A stretch of 64,000 nt of DNA from Acidobacteriota bacterium (GCA_016196035.1 JACPYM010000029.1:124001-188000), one strand, 5' to 3'; counted from the stretch's first letter, positions 25,369 through 33,597 are shown. A program made the numbers and translations. The notes: generated by a model from the letters alone, not told the origin.

Positions 25369-25767
25369 ATGTCGAATGTAATTCCGGAAAACTATGCAGA
25401 TTTGTTTGCGAAGAAAGTCTTCGCCGGGCTGGCGACCTTGATGCCCAACGGCGCGCCGCAAGTCACGCCGGTCTGGATTGATTACGATGGCGCGCATGTG
25501 CTGTTCAACACGGCGATTGGCCGGCAAAAAGACAAGAACCTGCAAGCGGATGGCCGCGTGTCGGTGATGCTGGTTGATCCGGATAATCAGTATCGCTATC
25601 TGGAAGTGCGCGGCAAGGTGGTCGAACGCACGACCGAGGGCGCCGACGAACACATCAACAAAATGGCGAAGAAGTATTTGGACAAGGATGTCTATCCGTT
25701 CCGGCAGCCGGGCGAGCAGCGCGTGATCTTCAAGATCAAGCCGGAACGTGTCAGTTCGATGAACTGA
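25369..25767 (+). CDS. PPOX-class F420-dependent oxidoreductase
   Basis: A 132-residue split-barrel flavin/deazaflavin-binding protein: FAGLATLMPNGAPQVTPVWI, then HVLFNTAIGRQKDKNL (phosphate-binding turn), GRVSVMLVDPDNQYRYLEVRG and a C-terminal RVIFKIKPERVSSM. This pattern is typical of the F420-dependent branch of the PPOX class, in contrast to FMN-using PdxH. Substrate is unknown. Genes for F420 tail assembly (cofC, cofD, cofE) lie a few kb away, consistent with cofactor availability. GGAGAGAAATGT places the start at 25369. Confidence 0.88.
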   Translation: MSNVIPENYADLFAKKVFAGLATLMPNGAPQVTPVWIDYDGAHVLFNTAIGRQKDKNLQADGRVSVMLVDPDNQYRYLEVRGKVVERTTEGADEHINKMAKKYLDKDVYPFRQPGEQRVIFKIKPERVSSMN

Positions 25768-25882
25768 GGCACGTTGAACAAATCCAGTGAAACGCGGCTG
25801 AGGCCTTGGTTGCGAGACCAGTGCCGCAGCCTCTTTCAACTCTTTGTACGTGACTGAAACAGATCAATATCTTGGCAGCGCT

Positions 25883-26683
25883 TTAACGGTCTGGCGTAGC
25901 TGCTGCGGCTGCCGGGAGAGGGGAAGTTTGAGTGCGCGCGAGTTGGACAAATTCCGCCAGTTCTTTCTCGTTCAGATCAGAGATCGCCAGAAAAATCAGC
26001 CCCGCTGACACCCAGCGAAACAGATGATAGCCCTGCCGCGTCACCGGGTTCAGTGCGATGTTTGGCGAAGTTTGGGTAGACGGCCAAACAAACAGATTGA
26101 TGATGTGTTGCTGGCGCCGGTAAACCAGGGCCGCGACCGGCCGGTTGTTCAGGTAATCAAGCCGCCCTCCAATCAAAGGAAATCCGCGCTCCGTCAAGTC
26201 TGTGACCGGCGGCGAAAAATCCAAGCGGCCATTGAACCACGGTTTGACGGTGTGCCGGTCTGACGACGCGACATCGGTCAGATGTTCGGCCATCAGCGAA
26301 CGCACGTGTGCCGAAATGATTTCCTGGGTGACGAGGTCAGCCGCGGCAGGACGAGTCAGCCATGGCCTGAAGGTCAGGATCAATACCGCGATAGCCGCCA
26401 GCGAAGCTCCCACGCCAAGCCAACGCCACCACACGGGCCACGAGTTGGGTTCGGTCTGATTGGTTTCGCGTGCCGCTGATTGCACGCGCCGTTGCAGCTT
26501 GGCCGGAGTCTGATAGTAAAGTCCTCCCGTCGTGATGGCAGAGCGCAACGCCTGTTGCGTTTGATAACGTTGCGCGCACGTCTGACAGGTTTGCAGATGC
26601 CGTTCGAACGCAAGGCTTCTCACCAGATCCAATTCACCATCGTGATAAGCGTGCAGCAGGTCTTGTGCTTCCGGGCAAATCAT
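25883..26683 (-). CDS. Anti-sigma factor with zinc-binding N-terminus
   Basis: A 266-residue protein whose first 40 residues form a ZAS-type zinc site (HDGELD..., then HLQTCQTCAQRY with the H-x3-C-x2-C arrangement). One transmembrane helix (LGVGASLAAIAVLILTF) follows around residues 90-110, then a periplasmic domain of about 150 residues. It would hold the partner ECF sigma factor at the membrane until a signal arrives. The start overlaps the sigma gene stop by four bases (ATGA), so the two are translationally coupled. Confidence 0.9.
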   Translation of the reverse strand: MICPEAQDLLHAYHDGELDLVRSLAFERHLQTCQTCAQRYQTQQALRSAITTGGLYYQTPAKLQRRVQSAARETNQTEPNSWPVWWRWLGVGASLAAIAVLILTFRPWLTRPAAADLVTQEIISAHVRSLMAEHLTDVASSDRHTVKPWFNGRLDFSPPVTDLTERGFPLIGGRLDYLNNRPVAALVYRRQQHIINLFVWPSTQTSPNIALNPVTRQGYHLFRWVSAGLIFLAISDLNEKELAEFVQLARTQTSPLPAAAAATPDR

Positions 26684-27219
26684 AGCGTTGTCTCCTTTCT
26701 GGTCAGGGCTTGTTGCAACCGCTGGCGCGCGCGCGCCAACCGTGACATCACGGTGCCCATCGGCAAATCGGCGATGTCGGCGATCTGTTTATAAGACAGC
26801 CCCTCCAGCTCGCGCAGGATCAGGATTTCCCGAAATTCCACCGGCAACTCTTCGAGCGCATGGCTGAGCAACTGATTGTCCGCCGCAGTTAACAACAACG
26901 CTTCCGCGTTGGGAGCAGCGCTTTCGAGGTGACGAATTTCTTCCTCGAAATCTGTCAGCGGTTCGTAGCGCCGCCGTTGTTGCAACCAGGTGTAACAAGT
27001 ATTCCGCACAACCCTGAGCAGCCAGGCGCGTCCGTCTCCGCCATGAAATCCGCTAAAAAATTTCAGGGCGCGCAGATAAGATTCCTGCACTACGTCCTGC
27101 GCGTCGTGATCGTTGCGCGTCAGCCAGCGCGCCAGATTGTAGGCAGCGGCCAGATGCGGCAGCACGGTCTGCTCAAAGCGCGCGCGTTGGTTCGGGTTTT
27201 GCAAATGCTTGTCTTCCAC
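26680..27219 (-). CDS. ECF-type RNA polymerase sigma factor
   Basis: A 179-residue sigma-70-family protein with region 2 (ARWLTRNDHDAQDVVQESYL, then ALKFFSGF and WLLRVVRNTCYTWLQ) and region 4 (LPVEFREILILRELEGLSYK, then QIADIADLPMGTVMSRLARA as helix-turn-helix). It drives transcription of a small regulon and usually its own gene. It is followed by its anti-sigma factor and faces the phosphoesterase/cupredoxin/cytochrome genes across 221 bases, suggesting these as targets; the target promoter was not identified. Confidence 0.94.
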   Translation of the reverse strand: MEDKHLQNPNQRARFEQTVLPHLAAAYNLARWLTRNDHDAQDVVQESYLRALKFFSGFHGGDGRAWLLRVVRNTCYTWLQQRRRYEPLTDFEEEIRHLESAAPNAEALLLTAADNQLLSHALEELPVEFREILILRELEGLSYKQIADIADLPMGTVMSRLARARQRLQQALTRKETTL

Positions 27220-27258
27220 TTTGGCCGCTTTGGCCTCTCCGCTTTGCTGGTCTCGTTC

Positions 27259-27285
27259 TGAGAGAAGACCGGTTGACCGGCGATT
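27259..27285 (+). repeat. 27-bp direct repeat, left copy
   Basis: The stretch starting TGAGAGAAGACCGG matches 29218-29244 at 25 of 27 bases. It lies in the gap between the sigma gene and the phosphoesterase gene. Each copy contains a small CCGG...CCGG hairpin. The pair brackets the phosphoesterase, cupredoxin and cytochrome genes exactly. Confidence 0.7.
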
Positions 27286-27440
27286 TTATTCCCGCCGCCG
27301 AATTTGCGCCCACGCGGGAATTTCCTGCTTGATAACTGAGTCTGTATCGCTGACGGCGAATTTACCATCAGGCGCGGCAAGCACTGACAAAACGATGGCA
27401 GATGAATCGCCACAATCCAAGCCGGAAAAAGGAGACAGAC

Positions 27441-28352
27441 ATGAGCAAGGTTGATAGACGCGATTTTATGAAGCTCGCGGGGCTGGGCGGCGTCGTGTTC
27501 GCTGCAGGGCTGGGCTTTGATGCAGTTGGGATGACGCAAAAACGGGGCAAGCAAAAATCTTTGCCGCAGGATTTCTACTTCGTGCAACTCTCTGACACGC
27601 ACTGGGGCTTTGACGGGCCGAAAGCCAACCCGGACGCGCAAGGCACGTTGAAGAAAGCGGTGGCTGCGGTCAACAGCCTCGATGAACAACCGGATTTCGT
27701 CGTCTTCACCGGCGACCTGACGCACACCACGGACGATCCCAAAGTGCGGCGCGCACGAATGGCTGAGTTCAAGGAGATCGTCAGTCAGCTCAAGGTCAAG
27801 ACCGTGCGCTTTATGCCCGGTGAGCACGACGCCTCGCTTGATCGCGGCGAAGCCTACCAGGAATTCTTCGGCGACCTGCATTACACCTTCGACCACAAGG
27901 GTGTGCATTTCATCGTGCTGGATAATGTCTCTGACCCCGAAGCCGTCGTGGGCGAAGCGCAGTTCGCCTGGTTGCAGGCAGACCTCAAACAACATCAGCC
28001 TGACACGCCCATCGTTGTGCTCACACATCGGCCCTTGTTTGATCTCTACCCGCAATGGGATTGGGCGACGCGTGACGCCGCGGCTGTGATTGATGCGCTG
28101 ATGCCTTACAAAAACGTCACGGTCTTTTACGGACACATTCATCAGGAACATCATCATCTGACCGGCCACATTGCGCATCACGCGGCGAAATCACTGATCT
28201 TCCCCTTGCCACCGCCTGGCTCCGTGCCCAAACGTGCTCCGGTACTTTGGGATCCGGCAACACCATACAAAGGGCTGGGCTTCCGCAATGTCGAGGCCGC
28301 CGTCAAACGGGCCAAATATGAAATAACCGAACACGCCATCACGAAAGGATAA
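27441..28352 (+). CDS. Tat-exported metallophosphoesterase
   Basis: A 303-residue calcineurin-like phosphoesterase. The N-terminus carries a twin-arginine signal (DRRDFMKLAGLGGVVFAAGL), so the folded metalloenzyme is exported. The dimetal site motifs appear in order: QLSDTHWG, VFTGDLTH, MPGEHDAS (in place of GNHD), VLTHRPLF and YGHIHQEHH. The GNHD-to-GEHD change is uncommon and touches a metal-site loop. The ATG at 27441 follows AAAGGAGA; an in-frame start at 27402 would mask the Tat signal. Followed four bases later by the cupredoxin gene, so cotranscribed. Substrate unknown. Confidence 0.9.
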   Translation: MSKVDRRDFMKLAGLGGVVFAAGLGFDAVGMTQKRGKQKSLPQDFYFVQLSDTHWGFDGPKANPDAQGTLKKAVAAVNSLDEQPDFVVFTGDLTHTTDDPKVRRARMAEFKEIVSQLKVKTVRFMPGEHDASLDRGEAYQEFFGDLHYTFDHKGVHFIVLDNVSDPEAVVGEAQFAWLQADLKQHQPDTPIVVLTHRPLFDLYPQWDWATRDAAAVIDALMPYKNVTVFYGHIHQEHHHLTGHIAHHAAKSLIFPLPPPGSVPKRAPVLWDPATPYKGLGFRNVEAAVKRAKYEITEHAITKG

Positions 28353-28356
28353 GAGG

Positions 28357-28710
28357 ATGAATCGCACTATCGTTTTATTGCTCGCGCTGACCGCTGTGAC
28401 CTGGGCTGCCGCTGTCAGAACTGGTTCTTCCACCGAGAACGTCATCCGTGTGACCGCGAAAAAGTTTGCGTTCACGCCCAGCGAGATCAGGGTCAAAAGG
28501 GGAGAGCCGCTCGTGTTGGAGCTAACTTCGACAGATCGGGGACATGGTTTCTCGCTGCCTGATTTAGGCGTGGACGCGAAGATGAAGCCGGGTGAAATCA
28601 CGCGCGTCAGTTTCACGCCGAACAAAGCCGGTAAATTCAGTTTTGTCTGTGACGTGTTTTGCGGCAGCGGCCACGATGAGATGTCCGGTACGTTGGTGGT
28701 CACAGAATAG
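28357..28710 (+). CDS. Free-standing CuA-type cupredoxin
   Basis: A 117-residue exported cupredoxin (signal peptide to about residue 19). The last strand carries CDVFCGSGHDEM, giving C98, C102, H106 and M109. With H63 (RGHGFSLPD) this reproduces the CuA ligand set C-x3-C-x3-H-x2-M of cytochrome oxidase subunit II and nitrous-oxide reductase. There is no membrane anchor of the COX II kind and no oxidase gene nearby. It probably carries electrons in the periplasm, with the downstream cytochrome c as natural partner. Metal content is inferred from the motif. Confidence 0.88.
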   Translation: MNRTIVLLLALTAVTWAAAVRTGSSTENVIRVTAKKFAFTPSEIRVKRGEPLVLELTSTDRGHGFSLPDLGVDAKMKPGEITRVSFTPNKAGKFSFVCDVFCGSGHDEMSGTLVVTE

Positions 28711-28740
28711 CTTGCGCCGAACAGAACAAGGAGTTCACAG

Positions 28741-29217
28741 ATGAAGAAGCAGTTTATCAAAGGCGCGTTGATCGGCATCGCGGCGTTCTTGCTGGGCGCA
28801 GTCGTGATCGCGCTCTTGGTGATGAAGCTTGGCTCCGTACCTGTCAACGCCGACCAGCAACCGACTGCTTTGGAGGCACGGTTGCTGGGCTTGGCGGTGC
28901 ATGCGTCAGTTGCGCGGCGTGCGCAGCAACAGCCCAATCCGGTGCTCTCCACGGAAGGAGGCTTAACCACCGGAGCGGAGATCTACACGCATATGTGCGC
29001 GAAGTGCCACGGCCAGCCGAACGCCGGGCCGAGCATCTACGGCGCATCGTTCTATCCCCCGGCCCCCCAGCTTACCAGTCACCCGCCTCAGTACACCGAG
29101 GCGGAAATTTTCTGGATCGTTAAGCATGGGATTCGCAATACCGCCATGCCAGCCTGGGGCAGACAGCTTTCCGATGAGGACATCTGGCAGGTGGTCGCCT
29201 TCCTGAAGCGGCTTTGA
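28741..29217 (+). CDS. Membrane-anchored monohaem cytochrome c
   Basis: A 158-residue protein with an N-terminal transmembrane segment (FIKGALIGIAAFLLGAVVIA) and a periplasmic c-type domain. The haem site is CAKCH at residues 86-90; M136 in RNTAMPAWG is the probable distal ligand, and the C-terminal helix (DEDIWQVVAFLKRL) is typical. CAAGGAGTTC precedes the ATG. It follows the cupredoxin by 30 bases. The stop codon lies in the right copy of a 27-bp direct repeat. Role: electron transfer, probably with the cupredoxin. Confidence 0.92.
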   Translation: MKKQFIKGALIGIAAFLLGAVVIALLVMKLGSVPVNADQQPTALEARLLGLAVHASVARRAQQQPNPVLSTEGGLTTGAEIYTHMCAKCHGQPNAGPSIYGASFYPPAPQLTSHPPQYTEAEIFWIVKHGIRNTAMPAWGRQLSDEDIWQVVAFLKRL

Positions 29218-29244
29218 TGAGAGAAGGCCGGCTGACCGGCGATT
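29218..29244 (+). repeat. 27-bp direct repeat, right copy
   Basis: Matches 27259-27285 at 25 of 27 bases and begins within the end of the cytochrome gene. GCCGGCTGACCGGC inside it can form a short hairpin between the convergent cytochrome and cofC genes. Confidence 0.7.
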
Positions 29245-29260
29245 CCAACTGGGCACCACT

Positions 29261-29935
29261 TCAATGGCTTTGTCGTTCTTGCGCTTGCGCCAGCCGCTGG
29301 CGAATACCGTGTTCGATCAGCCACTGTAGCACGGGCGAATCGTGCCCGGCCGTCAACAACGCCAGCACGTCTGCCGGTTCATCAATGTCGAGCGCAATGC
29401 GCGGGAGTTCCACGACCTGGCATTGCGCTCCTGCTTTTTCGGCCTCGGCCAAATGTTTCGGCAGACTGTTGGCGCCGAAGTGCGAAGGGAAGAGCGTGGG
29501 CGGGCAGCGCAGGATTGCATTCGTGCCCGTGCCGTCGCGCGAAGGCACGATGATGGCAGAGGGCGCGGGCGCAGCGTGCGCGAGGACGGTTTCAATGTCT
29601 TCGGCTGTAATCAATGGCAGGTCAATCGGCAAGCGCAGCACGGCCTCAGCGCCGCGTTTGCGCAATTCCCGCGCACCAAAATCCACCGAGGCGCTTTCCG
29701 AAATCTGCTCGCGTTCGAGGATCACTTCCATCCCATATTTTTCAGCTAATTCAATTGCGGGCGGATAAAGCGTGACGACGGCGATACGGTCAATCGTGCG
29801 CGTTTGTGCGGCGGCGGCGAAGGTGTTTTCGAGCATGGCCCAGGCGAGTTGCGTGCGTTCGGCTTGGGTCAGCAGGGCGGCCAGGCGCTGTTTGGCGCGC
29901 GTCAGGTCTTTGACTGGGATTAAGATGTAGCGCAT
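29261..29935 (-). CDS. cofC: 2-phospho-L-lactate (or phosphoenolpyruvate) guanylyltransferase
   Basis: Activates the phospho-acid that becomes the side chain of coenzyme F420, using GTP. The 224-residue product starts MRYILIPVKDLTRAKQRLA, the canonical CofC/FbiD nucleotide-binding N-terminus. It continues with MEVILEREQISESASVDFGA, LRLPIDLPLI (metal-binding loop) and IIVPSRDGTGTNAI. Whether the donor is 2-phospholactate or phosphoenolpyruvate cannot be told. The ATG at 29935 is chosen for the motif position; a start at 29953 would add six residues. It converges on the cytochrome gene 43 bases away. cofD and cofE follow within 4 kb. Confidence 0.92.
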   Translation of the reverse strand: MRYILIPVKDLTRAKQRLAALLTQAERTQLAWAMLENTFAAAAQTRTIDRIAVVTLYPPAIELAEKYGMEVILEREQISESASVDFGARELRKRGAEAVLRLPIDLPLITAEDIETVLAHAAPAPSAIIVPSRDGTGTNAILRCPPTLFPSHFGANSLPKHLAEAEKAGAQCQVVELPRIALDIDEPADVLALLTAGHDSPVLQWLIEHGIRQRLAQAQERQSH

Positions 29936-29947
29936 ACACAAACTGTC

Positions 29948-30023
29948 CGGCAAGCTGCCAGCTTGCCGAAGGGCTGCGAATTAGAAACAACCCGAAGTCA
30001 TTGACAAGCTGGCAGCTTGTCAA
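29948..30023. repeat. Pair of CAAGCTGGCAGCTTG-type palindromes (family C)
   Basis: Two short perfect palindromes: 29948-29968 (CGGCAAGCTGC core) and 30001-30023 (TTGACAAGCTGGCAGCTTG core). Related palindromes are at 33598-33610, 33668-33686 and 55330-55356. They sit between divergent cofC and the WYL regulator gene, where they could look like operators, but their recurrence elsewhere argues for a dispersed repeat. Confidence 0.75.
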
Positions 30024-30037
30024 ACAAGAGAACTGTT

Positions 30038-30985
30038 ATGAATCGAATGGATAGGCTACTCGGCATCGTGCTGGAGTTGCAACGGCGCGGCACCATGCGC
30101 GCTGAAGACCTGGCGGCCAAATTCGAGACCAGCAAACGCACGATTTATCGCGACGTGCAGGCGCTGTGCGAAACCGGCGTGCCCGTGATGTCGCAGGCGG
30201 GCGTGGGCTATGCGCTGGTTGCGGGTTACTTTCTGCCGCCGCTCAGTTTCACGTCGGATGAAGCGGCGATGCTGTTGCTGGGCGGCGAATTCATGGCGCA
30301 GAACTTCGACGCGCAGTACCGCGAGCGTGCCCGGCATGCCGTCAACAAGATCGAAACGGTCATCCCTGAGCGCGTGCGCGCCGAGGTGGCCGAGTTGCGC
30401 GCAAGCATTCACTTCGTCACGCCCGAAACCTTGAGCGGCGAGACGACGGCGGAGCTGTTGCTGCCGCTGCGGCGCGCGATCATCGAACGGCGGGCAGTGC
30501 GCTTTCGCTATCACACCAAATTCGCGGGCGACGACATGAGCGCCGAACGGGTGCGCGAGGCCGACCCTTACGCGCTGCTGCGTTATGGCGAATCGTGGTA
30601 CCTGATCGCCTATTGCCACTGGCGGCAGGACATCCGCAATTTCAGGATGGAGCGCGTCAGCGAGTTGGAGGTGCTGGAACAGCGGTTTGAGAAACAGCCG
30701 GGTTTCAAAATGGAGCCGCCCGTCGAAGACCAACGCCGCATCGTCGTGCGCGTCTGGTTCGACGCTGAGGTCGCGCCTTGGGTTAAAGAATCGCGGTCTT
30801 ATTACATCGAGAGCGTCGAAGAGTTCCCCGACGGTTTGCTGGTGACTTCGCGGGTGCGCTACGAGCGCGAGGCGGTGCAGTGGATTTTGGGTTGGGGCGC
30901 CAATGCCCGTGTGCTGGAGCCGGAATCGTTGAAACGACGGGTGGCGGAAGAGGCCCGCAAGATTTTTGAAATAAATTCGGCCTAG
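30038..30985 (+). CDS. WYL-domain transcriptional regulator (YafY/DeoR type)
   Basis: A 315-residue protein with an N-terminal helix-turn-helix (MRAEDLAAKFETSKRTIYRD) and a WYL domain (IIERRAVRFRYHT, LLRYGESWYLIAYCHWRQDI, NFRMERVSELEVLE). WYL domains sense ligands, in known cases nucleic acids or nucleotides. The ATG at 30038 is preferred over an upstream TTG at 30017 that lies in a palindrome; a further ATG at 30047 is possible. It precedes a DinB gene by 100 bases, a common pairing, so the DinB gene is a likely target. Confidence 0.9.
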   Translation: MNRMDRLLGIVLELQRRGTMRAEDLAAKFETSKRTIYRDVQALCETGVPVMSQAGVGYALVAGYFLPPLSFTSDEAAMLLLGGEFMAQNFDAQYRERARHAVNKIETVIPERVRAEVAELRASIHFVTPETLSGETTAELLLPLRRAIIERRAVRFRYHTKFAGDDMSAERVREADPYALLRYGESWYLIAYCHWRQDIRNFRMERVSELEVLEQRFEKQPGFKMEPPVEDQRRIVVRVWFDAEVAPWVKESRSYYIESVEEFPDGLLVTSRVRYEREAVQWILGWGANARVLEPESLKRRVAEEARKIFEINSA

Positions 30986-31085
30986 CCAAAGCCTGCTGAC
31001 ATACTGTTGTCACTCGGCCCGTGTACTCTCCAATCCGTCGGAATCAAGCAGGAACTCGAAACTACTTTCACCCAGAGGAGAGGCT

Positions 31086-31598
31086 ATGAACAAAGCGGCA
31101 CTACAAGGACAACGGTTTTATTTCAACATGGTGCACGGCGTGACATTGCGCCTGATCGGCACGTTCAGCGACGCCGATTTGGACTTTCGCCCGAAAGAGG
31201 GCCTGCGCAGCGTGCGCGAACTCATCATGCACATGTACACGATGGAACGGTCGCTGGCCGCTAACATCCGCAGCGGCAAACTGACCGAGGAATCCGAAAG
31301 TATGGCGGTGCCGGAAAAACCAGCGGGCCAGGCGGTTTTGGCCGAATTGAAGACAGTGGCCGATTTGCTGGCCTATGCGCGCCGCTATCATCAGGCGCTG
31401 GATGAGACGGCAGAAGCAATGACTGACGAAGATTTGCAAAAGCCGGTCGAAGCCTGGTACGGCAGCTTCCCGGCCTGGCAGTTTTTCGCGTTTGCCTATG
31501 ACGAGCATTGGCACCATCGCGGCCAGCTTTACACTTACGCGCGGCTGCTGGGGAAAGAGCCGCCGATGCTTTACGACTACGAAAACTCGCCGGTGTAA
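31086..31598 (+). CDS. DinB-family protein
   Basis: A 170-residue four-helix-bundle protein of the DinB/YfiT group. The probable metal-site histidines are in ELIMHMYTMERS (first) and FAYDEHWHHRGQLYTYARLL (two more). Members include thiol-dependent transferases and damage-inducible proteins; activity here is unknown. GAGGAGAGGCT precedes the ATG. It follows the WYL regulator and ends close to a family B repeat. Confidence 0.9.
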   Translation: MNKAALQGQRFYFNMVHGVTLRLIGTFSDADLDFRPKEGLRSVRELIMHMYTMERSLAANIRSGKLTEESESMAVPEKPAGQAVLAELKTVADLLAYARRYHQALDETAEAMTDEDLQKPVEAWYGSFPAWQFFAFAYDEHWHHRGQLYTYARLLGKEPPMLYDYENSPV

Positions 31599-31612
31599 CT
31601 TGAATATACGTC

Positions 31613-31701
31613 TTTGCCACAGAGGCACGGAGACACTGAGAAGAAGACTTGTTGATCTCTGTCCGCAGTTTTCCTCTGTGTCTCCGTGCCTCTGTGGCAA
31701 A
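31613..31701. repeat. Repeat family B copy with perfect 24-bp arms
   Basis: Bases 31613-31636 and 31678-31701 are exact inverted copies beginning TTTGCCACAGAGGCACGGAG. The element separates convergent dinB-like and cofD genes and may terminate both. Other copies are at 25244, 34636 and 61052. Confidence 0.88.
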
Positions 31702-31711
31702 TGGTTTTGAT

Positions 31712-32677
31712 TTAACTCTGCAACTCGACTCGACCGTTTGAGGAAGTGACCTCCTCAACTACTTGAACCGTGATTTGAGCGAGGGCCAGCTTCTCGTTGG
31801 CCCCGCTCATCACGGTATTTGTCACGAGAACGGGCACGCCGAGCGCTTCAATCTCTACCTTGGCCTCAGCATCCTGGTTATCAATGATGAACGCATCGAG
31901 GAAATCGGCATAAAGCCGTGCGATCTGCGTGGCTGAAACCGCGTGGCCCAGTTGCGCCAGCATCCGGTCGGTCGGGCCTTTGAGTGAAGCGCCGCCAACG
32001 ACGGGGCTGACGGCGATGACTTTGGCTGCCGTTTGTTGCAAGCATTCGCGCACGCCGGGGACGGCCAGAATCGGGCCGATGCTGATGAGCGGATTGCTGG
32101 GGCAGACGATGACGGCCTGGCTTTGTTGAATAGCCGCGAGCACGCCGGGCGCGGGTTGCGACGCTGCGATGTTTTCAAAACGTATGCCTTGCACAATGGG
32201 TTGCGCACGATGCTTGACCAGATATTCCTGAAAGTGCATTTCGCCCGCGTCGGTGATGATCGTGGTCGGCGTGTGTGTATCGGTCATCGGCAGGATGCGC
32301 GCACGCACGCCGAGCGTCGTGCGAATGCGGCCGGCAATTTCTGACAGCGGCACGCCCTGTTTCAATAAGTTTGTGCGGAAGATGTGTGTCGCCAGATCGC
32401 GGTCGCCCAGATTGAACCAGCGTTCGCCATCGTAAAACCGCAGCAGCGAATCCAGGCAATGAAAGCTGTCATCTTTGACGCCCCAGCCCATTGCCGGATT
32501 GACCAACCCCGCCAGCGTGTAGGTGACGATGTCCAGATCGGGCGCGATGTAGAGGCCGAACATTTCGATGTCGTCGCCCGTGTTGACGATGATGGTGAGT
32601 TCTTCGGGCGGCAGCGCGCGGGCCAGGCCATCCAGCAATTTCGACGCGCCGACGCCGCCTGCGAGTGCGGTAATCAT
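31712..32677 (-). CDS. cofD: 2-phospho-L-lactate transferase
   Basis: Joins the activated phospho-acid to the deazaflavin Fo, forming F420-0 (or dehydro-F420-0). The 321-residue product opens ITALAGGVGASKLLDGLARA (family GGxGGxKL-type loop). It has IIVNTGDDIEMFGLYIAPD, LNLGDRDLATH-like FNLGDRDLATHIFRT, IVCPSNPLISIGPIL and SPVVGGASLKGPTDRML, all diagnostic. Located 44 bases after cofE on the same strand, so probably cotranscribed. Genes for Fo synthesis (cofG/cofH) are not in the window. Confidence 0.96.
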   Translation of the reverse strand: MITALAGGVGASKLLDGLARALPPEELTIIVNTGDDIEMFGLYIAPDLDIVTYTLAGLVNPAMGWGVKDDSFHCLDSLLRFYDGERWFNLGDRDLATHIFRTNLLKQGVPLSEIAGRIRTTLGVRARILPMTDTHTPTTIITDAGEMHFQEYLVKHRAQPIVQGIRFENIAASQPAPGVLAAIQQSQAVIVCPSNPLISIGPILAVPGVRECLQQTAAKVIAVSPVVGGASLKGPTDRMLAQLGHAVSATQIARLYADFLDAFIIDNQDAEAKVEIEALGVPVLVTNTVMSGANEKLALAQITVQVVEEVTSSNGRVELQS

Positions 32678-32721
32678 CGGATTTCAGATTTGAGATTGCA
32701 GCTTGAAGATTTGAAATTGCG

Positions 32722-33483
32722 TTAGCGAAACAGATCGCGTTCGCGCGCTCTGATCAAAGGTTGCGCGCTGCCTTCGCCACGGTCATAGGGGACGCCGCGC
32801 GCAATGACGACGGGAATGCGGGCGGTTTTGCGCATCAGCAAACCCGATGCGGCGGCGATTTCATCGGCGACGGCCAGCACCGTGGCGGCGAGCGGTTTGC
32901 CGAAATCATCGGTCTCGCCGCGAAAGTCGTGCACCGGATTCAAGCCCGCGACGCCGATGGCCACGTTCGTCAGCCCCTCGCGCCAAGCCCGTCCAAACGT
33001 ATCGGTGATGAGCACAGCGACTTCGATCTTGAGCAACTCGGCCAGTCGCGCGCGCAAGAGCAGCGCTGAATCGTCCGGTGCAAGCGGCAGCAACGCCACC
33101 CAGTCTTTGCCTTTGACATTCGATTTATCCACGCCCGCGTTGGCGCACACGAAACCGTGTTTGGTCTCCGTGATCAACACGTGTTCGTCCATGCGGACAA
33201 TGCGCGCGGCTTCGCGCAGGACGATCTCGATTAGCCGGGCGTCGCGCTGTTGGCGGGCGGCAACCTCTTCGGCAAATGGCGACGGTTTGATTGCGGCCAG
33301 ATTGACCAGCCGACCTTCGGCTTTTGAGACGATCTTTTGCGCCACAACCAGCACATCGCCATCGCACAATTGCACCTCGGCCTTGCGCGCGGCGCGGGCG
33401 ATCAGTTGCGCCAAATCGTCGTTCGGCTTGACCTCAGGCAGGCTGGGCAAGGGGATGAACTGGATGGTTTGCGGACTTTCCAT
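32722..33483 (-). CDS. cofE: Coenzyme F420-0:L-glutamate ligase
   Basis: Adds the gamma-linked glutamates to F420-0 with GTP. The 253-residue protein begins [20 protein letters not shown] and shows [20 protein letters not shown], the metal-binding [28 protein letters not shown] and [19 protein letters not shown] (phosphate-binding). The ATG at 33483 gives family length; the longer frame from 33543 adds 20 nonconserved residues. The single-domain form lacks the FMN-reductase C-terminal domain found in actinobacterial FbiB. Upstream of cofD in the same operon. Confidence 0.95.
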   Translation of the reverse strand: MESPQTIQFIPLPSLPEVKPNDDLAQLIARAARKAEVQLCDGDVLVVAQKIVSKAEGRLVNLAAIKPSPFAEEVAARQQRDARLIEIVLREAARIVRMDEHVLITETKHGFVCANAGVDKSNVKGKDWVALLPLAPDDSALLLRARLAELLKIEVAVLITDTFGRAWREGLTNVAIGVAGLNPVHDFRGETDDFGKPLAATVLAVADEIAAASGLLMRKTARIPVVIARGVPYDRGEGSAQPLIRARERDLFR

Positions 33484-33597
33484 GATGTTCAGATGATGCG
33501 TGAAAAGAGCGCGTATGCTAAGCGCAGCCGCTTTGACAAGCAAGTAAGCTTGTGGCGCAATGCGCGCGTCAATTCAACTCAAATCAATTGGTACCGT

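Noticed and set aside
27120-28181. 353-codon minus-strand frame
   Set aside because: Overlaps both the sigma gene start and the phosphoesterase; these have family motifs, this has none.
30001-30023. Perfect palindrome before the WYL gene considered as an operator
   Set aside because: The same palindrome recurs at unrelated genes (33668, 55330), so a dispersed repeat is the simpler reading.
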